64,000 nucleotides of DNA from Lucifuga dentata (lineage: Eukaryota; Chordata; Actinopteri; Ophidiiformes; Bythitidae), in the NCBI GenBank assembly GCA_014773175.1, contig VXCM01000129.1, positions 124,001-188,000 on the forward strand, given 5' to 3'. The first letter of the stretch is position 1. Each line of letters begins with the position of its first letter. The notes below the pieces were generated by a model. That model had not been told where the DNA came from. It did not search any database and saw only the letters and a program-made list of their open reading frames with translations. The position numbers and the translations under genes are program-made. Below, one piece after another: positions 57,922 to 64,000 of the stretch.

Positions 57922-58752
57922 GGTAACTATGAATTCTGAGCTGTCAAAGGTAGAAGATGAGATAAAGATACAATACTGCTTCGCTTATTTCGTAACATAA
58001 CCCAAATAATACTGAGAGGAAAACTGGCCCCTTCTCACCAACTATTAAAAACAGTTCCAGAAATTGTTGTAACACATCCTGTATTTTTAATTAAAACAGC
58101 ATCGGCTGAGTCATCATAAGCGTTTCATGTCTGTGAAGCCAGAACAGGTGTGAAGATAAAACATAGAACAGTAGAAGAAAGAACACAAGGGTGTGGGTGT
58201 AATACAACTTCCCACGCTTTCACTGCATGCTGGCATGTCCTTGCAAGGCATTGTGACATACTTTATCATTGTTAATTAGGAAACTGCAATGTAGGACAGC
58301 ATAATAACAGGGCACCATATTGTTTGTATTTCTGCTTGCACATAGCTGCATGTCATTTATCATGGCTGAGAGCCAGAGTTGTTGTATGGTATGTAAAACC
58401 AGTCCTCTCTCAGATGAGGAATGGAGTCTATTACAAGCAAAGGCAGCCATAAGAAGCAAAATTGTTTCCAGGCTGGGGGCTACCTGTAAAATTTGATGGA
58501 TATTTTTGAATGGTCATTTGACAAGTACACATGCTGCTTTATCATGTTTGAAGCAATAAGCTTTGGTTTTAGGGTTAAAGTGCTTGGGACTACAAGGGCT
58601 GTTGCATTGGAATGGTGGTATTTTCAACCAGGATTTCTGCTGCTGAACATCAGCTTTCTGTTTTCCACCATGACATTTTGAAAGCACAAATAAGTATAGT
58701 CTTTGAAGTGACCATGGTGCCTTCATGACAGTTTTTTAGCACTGCTCAAAAT

Positions 58753-58773
58753 GGGGGGGGGNGGGGGGGGGGG
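58753..58773. repeat. Poly(G) run broken by a single N
   Basis: Nine G, N at 58762, 11 G. Such runs are prone to sequencing failure, and the length is not reliable. Confidence 0.92.
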
Positions 58774-61507
58774 TGGTCACTTTAGGTTGAATGGCAGTTT
58801 ATAGCATTTGTTAGCTATAAAAGTGGTGTGGCAGCTTGCGCTCATGTTTTTATAACAATGTTAGACAAATCAGTCATCTGTGGACAAACAGCAAACATCA
58901 ATCAAAAAGAAACAACAAAATAAGTTAATATGTCAGTGGGAACATCTCAAAGTACATGACAGCATATGTCAAATAGAGACAACCACATCAAGAAAGAAAG
59001 TGGAAAAGCATTTCCAAGTTGGAAGAAACTAATAGGGATATGACGGACAGAAAGTTATTGGGCAAATATTGTGACATGCTTTGCAACCTTATATGACCTG
59101 TTTTCATAAAGAGTTTAGGTTATTAAGTTTGCTCTGTATAAATAGATTGGTTAATCAGTCCATCCTCAAGTAAATCAAGGGTGATTAGGTGCACAAATAA
59201 ATATGGAAGACACCTTCTACATGCACATGAAGAATTCCTGGTACATCTCAACCTTCAACCCTCCTAGGCATTCATAGCTGTAACTGTTTTGCTTGCTACC
59301 AATACCACTTACCTGCAACATGAGTGGAGAGGACAGGGACTAATTGCAGGGACAAATGTTCCCGACTCCAGGGTTTGCAGTTGTCTGGGCCTGGTCCAGG
59401 ACCTGTTTATCTCAACCTCTGTTGGCAGTCATACACACGCTATACACGCTATGCTCAGATTTAACCAGAGGCAAGGACCCCGCCAACCCCCTCTTTCTCA
59501 TCAAAGATTCATAAAGGCAACGTTCTCAATGATTTTCTGTCTCTTCCCGTATTCACAGCTTGTTGTCCTCTGCCTCCTTGTCTCCTGACTGTCGGATAGC
59601 AGAAGTCAGGCGGAAATACGGCTGAAGTGGCCGCTGGCTCCCAGAGTGTGCATGTGTGTTATAGGGTGTGTGTGTACTGCACTGTTAGGTGCGGTGGAGA
59701 GGTTGGAGGGGGGAAGAGAGGAAGGAGGCAAATGGACAGTGACATATTGCAGTTGTACTAAAAATGTTAGGAGCCCCCATGAAGAGAACTTGACTCCACC
59801 TCATCCTCCCTTCTGCTCATCCACTCCTTCCGCTGCTCTTTGTCTTCTGCCCCAACCCCTAAGCCCTGTGTGTCTAAGCAGCTTCCAGAGTGGAGTTAAA
59901 ACTAGCTCATTCAGAGTCGCAATCACCAGGCCCAGGGCACACCATCTGTAGCTCTCAGAGTCCTTCCGTGTGTGCATGTGTGTGACTATATGAGTGTGTG
60001 TTTACCTCCCTATTTATGTGTGTGCTTGCATGCAAGCTTACAAGCATGAGTGTGTGTTGTGTGTGTGTGTCTGCAAAGCCAAACCACCATGCCTCAGCCT
60101 GTTAGTCTTGCTGCTTACCAGGCTTAGCCAGATGAGGGCCACTCAGCCCAGATCTAATTCTTTCTACTCTGGCAGCACTTCACTACTGGCTTTTCTTGCC
60201 TCTCAAGTGTGCATCTGTGACCTTGGCTGACATCAGACGGGGTTAAACTGTGGACTTAGAGATGTGGCCACAGCGATTGAGTTGTAAGCTAGTTTGGGAT
60301 CAGAGCTTCCACATAGCCATCTGGGCTTCTATGGTGCTCAGAATGAAGTTATCCCTCTCTTACACCCTACAGCTGACCCTGGATCAGCAGTACCGGCAGA
60401 GAGTTTAGTAAGAGACATCCTCTCTGGGATTGGAAATGTAGAGTGAGGATCTTGGTGGAGAAATCATTAAAAGGGAAAACTAATGAGAAAGTTGATGTGT
60501 AGTTGTAATCCCTGTGTTCTTATTGTGCTAAGCTCCACTTGTAGCTTTTGTATTACTGTTGTCCTGTGTGCCAAACAAGTTAACCCTGTGCTTGTTCACA
60601 CCTTTCACTTTAAAAGCACCTTGTACTGTATTTTACTTCAGTTAAAATGCCTCTGCCATAATAGAACAAGGGTTGGTTCTTGTGAAACACAAACTTCAGT
60701 TAAACTTGCGTTGTATAGAGTATATTAATATTGTCACAATGAATAGGACACTTCTAAGTAACTGTTAGACCACAAACTGCTTTCTTCAGCACTTAGAATG
60801 ACTTTTAATGAGTGATTTATAGTGACATGACACACCTACACAAACTCACTGCACACACGTGGGTACATATGTACTCTCACACACACATCATTCTGCAGCA
60901 TTCCCTGGCTCGCTGTGCACTCTTTGCATCCTGTTTGGTGCCTCAGGGCCTTGCCTGGCTGCTCTTCCAAACAAATTGCTGGCTGTTCACAGCATTTTAA
61001 ACGCTGAGGCCCTTTAATTACACTATTTACTTAATAGGGTGAAACAAAACTTGTGTTCACGCAGCAGGAAGACCAGGTGATGCCGAAGTTCAAACACCTG
61101 GCAGAAAGCACTGGCATGGATGCATAAGATTACACAGCACACACATATGTATGCATGAATGCACACACTCTGTTACTCTGGGTGAAGTGTCACTGAGTTT
61201 GGGACTTTTTCTTAACGAGAAAAAAAATTACATGAATGTGTCTGGGAAACTGTAACTCTTACGTTTTACCCAGGCTGGCATTTTCAGAATCAGTTCATGA
61301 TGTACTGTAAATAGAATGAGTAATAGTACCTCTAGTGTTTGAGTTATGGCAGACATCCATGTGGGAATGTGAACATCTTCTCCTACTCCGTGCCACTCCT
61401 TTGTCTATTTAAAGGTTGACAAAAGAAAGCAATTATAACAAGTTAAAATCCTACATAAAACACAGACATAAAAATAACTACCTGCTCATTAGATTTTGAT
61501 CGTTTTC
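58774..61507. other. Non-coding sequence
   Basis: Unique sequence. GT/TG-rich patches occur at 59940-60075 and CA-rich patches near 60835-60890 and 61135-61170. Frames of 60-101 codons on the plus strand are unrecognised. Confidence 0.62.
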
Positions 61508-61560
61508 AATAGATAGAAATCTTTATTGTCACTTGTAGTTCCTACAGTGAAATTTTGTTT
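61508..61560. repeat. Fish-repeat-like CTTTATTGTCACT...AGTGAAATTT tail motif
   Basis: ATAGATAGAAATCTTTATTG is followed by TCACTTGTAGTTCCTACAGTGAAATTTTG-type wording. The inner part folds as TCACTTGTAG/CTACAGTGA, a near-perfect hairpin. I recall similar TTTATTG...GAAATTT boxes as frequent in teleost interspersed repeats. The rest of any element around it is not recognisable, so this is probably a short relic. Confidence 0.4.
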
Positions 61561-61642
61561 TTATTTACGGGGAGGAGGTGGAAAGAATTGAAAGCCTCAG
61601 ATTCTTTATGGTGTACAAGTTGAAAATTTGCTGTGATAAAAT

Positions 61643-61682
61643 AAGATAAGAAGTATGCTTCTTAAGATAAGAAGTATGCTTC
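61643..61682. repeat. 21-bp tandem duplication
   Basis: AAGATAAGAAGTATGCTTCTT is followed directly by a second copy lacking only the last two bases. Confidence 0.93.
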
Positions 61683-62270
61683 AATGTACTTCATTGTTTG
61701 AGGGCCATGAATATCCCAAATATAGACCATATGATGGTTTATATTTGTTATCTGTATAAACCTGTCATTCTGTAGAATTACAGTAGATTATGCATCATTA
61801 TTGTTCTGTTTCATGTTAAATAGTCTCCAGAGAGCTGTGGTTTTACCGCAGTGTTAACCCTCAAGGCATGATAGTGAAGACAGTGAAAAAGTTAAATAGT
61901 GGGCTTAGAATTCATGTTTTGTTTTCCAGTGCAAATGGCAAGGTAAATATATGTTAATATGACCTTGTTTGAATATTTGATGGATTATATTGCATGATTA
62001 GACAGACCTGTATTTGAAAAATGAACTACTTTTATAGAATGACTGGTAAAATAAAACCAGGTGAAGTATATAAAAATATATCTCAAATACTCAATTTACA
62101 GAATCTGAACAGTTGATGGATAATTGAAAGATGAGAGGAGATCTGATAAGAATAACTTTTTCACTGCTTGGAGGAAAGTATGTACTGCTGTATCAAAGAA
62201 TAAATAAAAAAATAAGTTTTTTGGAACAAAAAAAAAATCAAACTCAAAGATAGAGTTATATTCAGATTTG
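61683..62270. other. Non-coding AT-rich sequence
   Basis: Nothing certain. A possible 13-base micro-exon (TGCAAATGGCAAG, 61930-61942) has a strong acceptor-like TTTTGTTTTCCAG before it and GTAAAT after it. A segment this short cannot be called as coding. Confidence 0.6.
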
Positions 62271-62542
62271 ATGGGTGGCTCAAAGTTTAACACTGTCTCC
62301 TCACAACAAGAAGGTTCTGGATTCAGACCTGAGTGGGTCTAACTGGAGCGTTTCTTTGCAGACATCTTTTTGCCTTGACTCCCTCTGTGAACTGGTTTCC
62401 TTCCACAATTCAAAGACATTCAAGTTACAGGAACTCATAGGTATGAGTGTATTTATCTATGGTAGTGATCGATTGGTGACCTGTCTATGGTGTAAACTGT
62501 CTGGGATAGCCCCCCCCCCAAATAAAAAAGGATATGGATGAA
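62271..62542 (+). mobile_element. Decayed tRNA-headed interspersed repeat common in teleosts
   Basis: The opening GGGTGGCTCAAAGTTTAACA, CTGTCTCCTCACAACAAGAA, GGTTCTGGATTCAGACCTGA is a worn version of a familiar fish repeat head (in general form GTGGCTCAGTGGTTAGCACT, GTCGCCTCACAGCAAGAAGG, GTTCGAGTCC). It has box-A-like TGGCTCAAAG (62276-62285) and box-B-like GGATTCAGACC (62319-62329). Later landmarks in the same order are TTCCTTCCACAATTCAAAGA, CATTCAAG, GGTATGAGTG, TTGGTGACCTGTCTATGGTG and TGGGATAGCCCCC, ending GATATGGATGAA. The frame within it (88 codons) is not a gene. Class assignment (SINE versus DNA-transposon derivative) is uncertain. Confidence 0.75.
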
Positions 62543-63102
62543 TTAATATGTCTAAGCATAAATTATTACAAGCATTAAAGGAACAGATTCAAAATCTTAA
62601 TCATCTGTTCAATTGTTGTTCAGTTGTCTTGTCAGTGTTGATGGTTGTCCAGTTTCTGGGTTATAACATTTATATCTGTTTTGGGGGGAGTATTTGTCAC
62701 TGATTTGCTGAACTCCCAAGTAATCTGCTCATTAGAAACAAAGGAGGTGACATTTGTATAAAGTTTGAGCAAAATCTCAAAGTCAAATGATAGAAGAAGA
62801 GCCACGTGTTTGTTTTCATTGCTCGTTGAAGGGAACAGCAAATTCAGCCGCTCCCTTTTTCCTCTTGTAAAACAGTTTAATGTACACATTTCTGAAACCC
62901 GATATCTGTTGTGCAACAGTTTAAAGCTTCTGTCTCACAGTTTAGCTTTACACAAAGGCTTCAGAAAATAACACCACATCCCCTGGAGCTACAGGAGTGA
63001 CTTGTAACCAAGCAATTGAAGTTACAATAGACTATAATTAGCTGGGCTAGCTTGACCCTGCCATTGTCACCTGAAGACAGGTGGGATTTGTGCCCAAGTT
63101 GG
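62543..63102. other. Non-coding sequence
   Basis: Contains TTAAAGGAACAG at 62575, reminiscent of another class of fish repeat starts, but the following sequence is not confidently repeat-like. No gene supported. Confidence 0.55.
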
Positions 63103-63233
63103 ATCGACCTTATCATGTGACTGGGGGGCCAGGTGTCATCCAGTGTCTCGGTTGTCTCGCTGTCGAGNATCGACCTTATCATGTGACTGGGGGGCCAGGT
63201 GTCATCCAGTGTCTCGGTTGTCTCGCTGTCGAG
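63103..63233. repeat. 65-bp unit present twice around a single N
   Basis: Bases 63103-63167 and 63169-63233 are identical (from ATCGACCTTATCATGTGACT to GTCTCGCTGTCGAG) with only N at 63168 between. Unlike 15563 and 22374 the unit is not low-complexity, which makes an unmerged contig overlap the clear explanation. Confidence 0.93.
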
Positions 63234-63922
63234 GCAAGCCTCATCCATCATCAACATTATTGCACCAGTCAGATGATGCCCACAAGGCATTGACGCTTGG
63301 CCAGGAGGGAGGGGGCATAGAATTGGGGGAGGNGTGGGGGGAGCGATCATTTTACAAGAACACTTTCAGAACAACAAGTTTTCACAGCAACAGCGTGTTC
63401 CACCGCTCTTGAAAACTTAGAGTTAGTGAGTTAGTGCTCCCAGCGCCACAGTAACCCGCTTCCTGATTCCCTAACGCAGGATTTACAGCCTTCAAATGCT
63501 GGACTGTGAAAAAGTGCAAACACTCACAGGCTCGTAACCTCAGCGCCCTCACCGTCAAGTCTCAGACTGTATAAATAAACAGCGTCATCAGGAAAAACTC
63601 CAGTGTCTCTGTAAAACCAACTCTAATTAGTTTTGCTGGCATATATCAAAATGTTTCACTCTGGTATTTGAACACATTGGCTCCTTTGGATGATGAGGGA
63701 GTGGGTTGCTGTGTTGAGCAGGGTGTCTGTCCCTGCTTTGTGTTGTCCTCAGGGTGTTATGGGTGTTATTGGTCCTGTCCAGAGTAAACGTTTGTTTGGT
63801 TTCTTTTTTGTTTTTTTTTTTACTTTTCCTTCAAGCCAGCTGCTTTTGTTGAGCTAGCCTGTAGCCTGGCACAGGTACAGTAGGCCAAAAGCCATAGGCA
63901 CCCTCCTCTCCAATGAGACTGG

Positions 63923-63924
<2 letters not shown>
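63234..63924. other. Non-coding sequence
   Basis: G-rich patch with N at 63333, then unique sequence. The segment 63435-63600 has CCGCTTCCTGATTCCC, CAGCGCCCTCACCGTC and ACTGTATAAATAAACAGCG, a weak hint of another conserved element. Poly(T) near 63808. Confidence 0.58.

Positions 63925-63970
<46 letters not shown>
63925..63970. repeat. (CA)n microsatellite
   Basis: About 23 uninterrupted CA units. Confidence 0.97.
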
Positions 63971-63973
<3 letters not shown>

Positions 63974-64000
63974 GCACACACAAACTGTCATTCTCTTTCA

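Larger units (their letters stand above)
55311..58752. other. Non-coding, repeat-rich sequence
   Basis: Poly(T) with N at 55805 (55786-55823), TG-rich alternating DNA at 56060-56140 and 56715-56925, a GC-rich join with N at 57128, and T-run/GGGG/T-run with N at 57903 (57889-57921). A GTGAGA donor at 57545 follows only a nine-base possible exon. No gene supported. Confidence 0.65.

Overview
This 64 kb window looks like vertebrate nuclear DNA from a teleost fish, most likely a percomorph. The composition is AT-leaning. Long (CA)n, (GT)n, (CT)n and (GA)n microsatellites occur every few kilobases. There is a decayed tRNA-headed repeat of a type widespread in teleosts (62271-62542), and there are no prokaryotic signatures. 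I find no complete protein-coding gene. The longest open frames (up to 192 codons) are translated microsatellites or chance openings, so the window is best read as intergenic DNA or the inside of very large introns. At most it carries a few short candidate exons, chiefly 9504-9631 with a possible partner at 7139-7185. They are supported only by splice-like boundaries and an open frame. Layout: 1-36 kb is mainly unique non-coding sequence with microsatellites, copies of a repeat family that starts TTAAAGGGGG (6778-7031, 8226-8550 with an end fragment at 9125-9190, 27414-27606, 52642-52912), a duplicated block about 1.45 kb apart, and scattered conserved-looking islands (82-285, 18115-18420, 22625-22735, 24210-24500, 25380-25580, 29080-29290, 33000-33250). 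From about 36.4 to 55.3 kb such islands become frequent: mixed-composition blocks of 100-450 bp rich in ATTA/TAATTA, octamer-like ATGCAT and GATA motifs, between ordinary simple repeats. This is the texture of a regulatory block around a developmental gene, but conservation cannot be shown from one sequence. From 55.3 to 64 kb the window returns to repeat-rich intergenic sequence. The sharpest motif-level signals are a textbook DR5 retinoic-acid-response-element sequence with a second pair of half-sites (12587-12633), a strong CTCF-like motif followed within 115 bp by two perfect hairpins, one with 18-bp arms (35157-35270), and several other perfect short inverted repeats that chance does not readily explain. 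Assembly caution: the window contains 17 isolated single N characters. Three are flanked by identical copies of 62-65 bp, and most of the others sit in homopolymers or microsatellites. They look like contig joins that leave false tandem duplications, and should not be read as biology.
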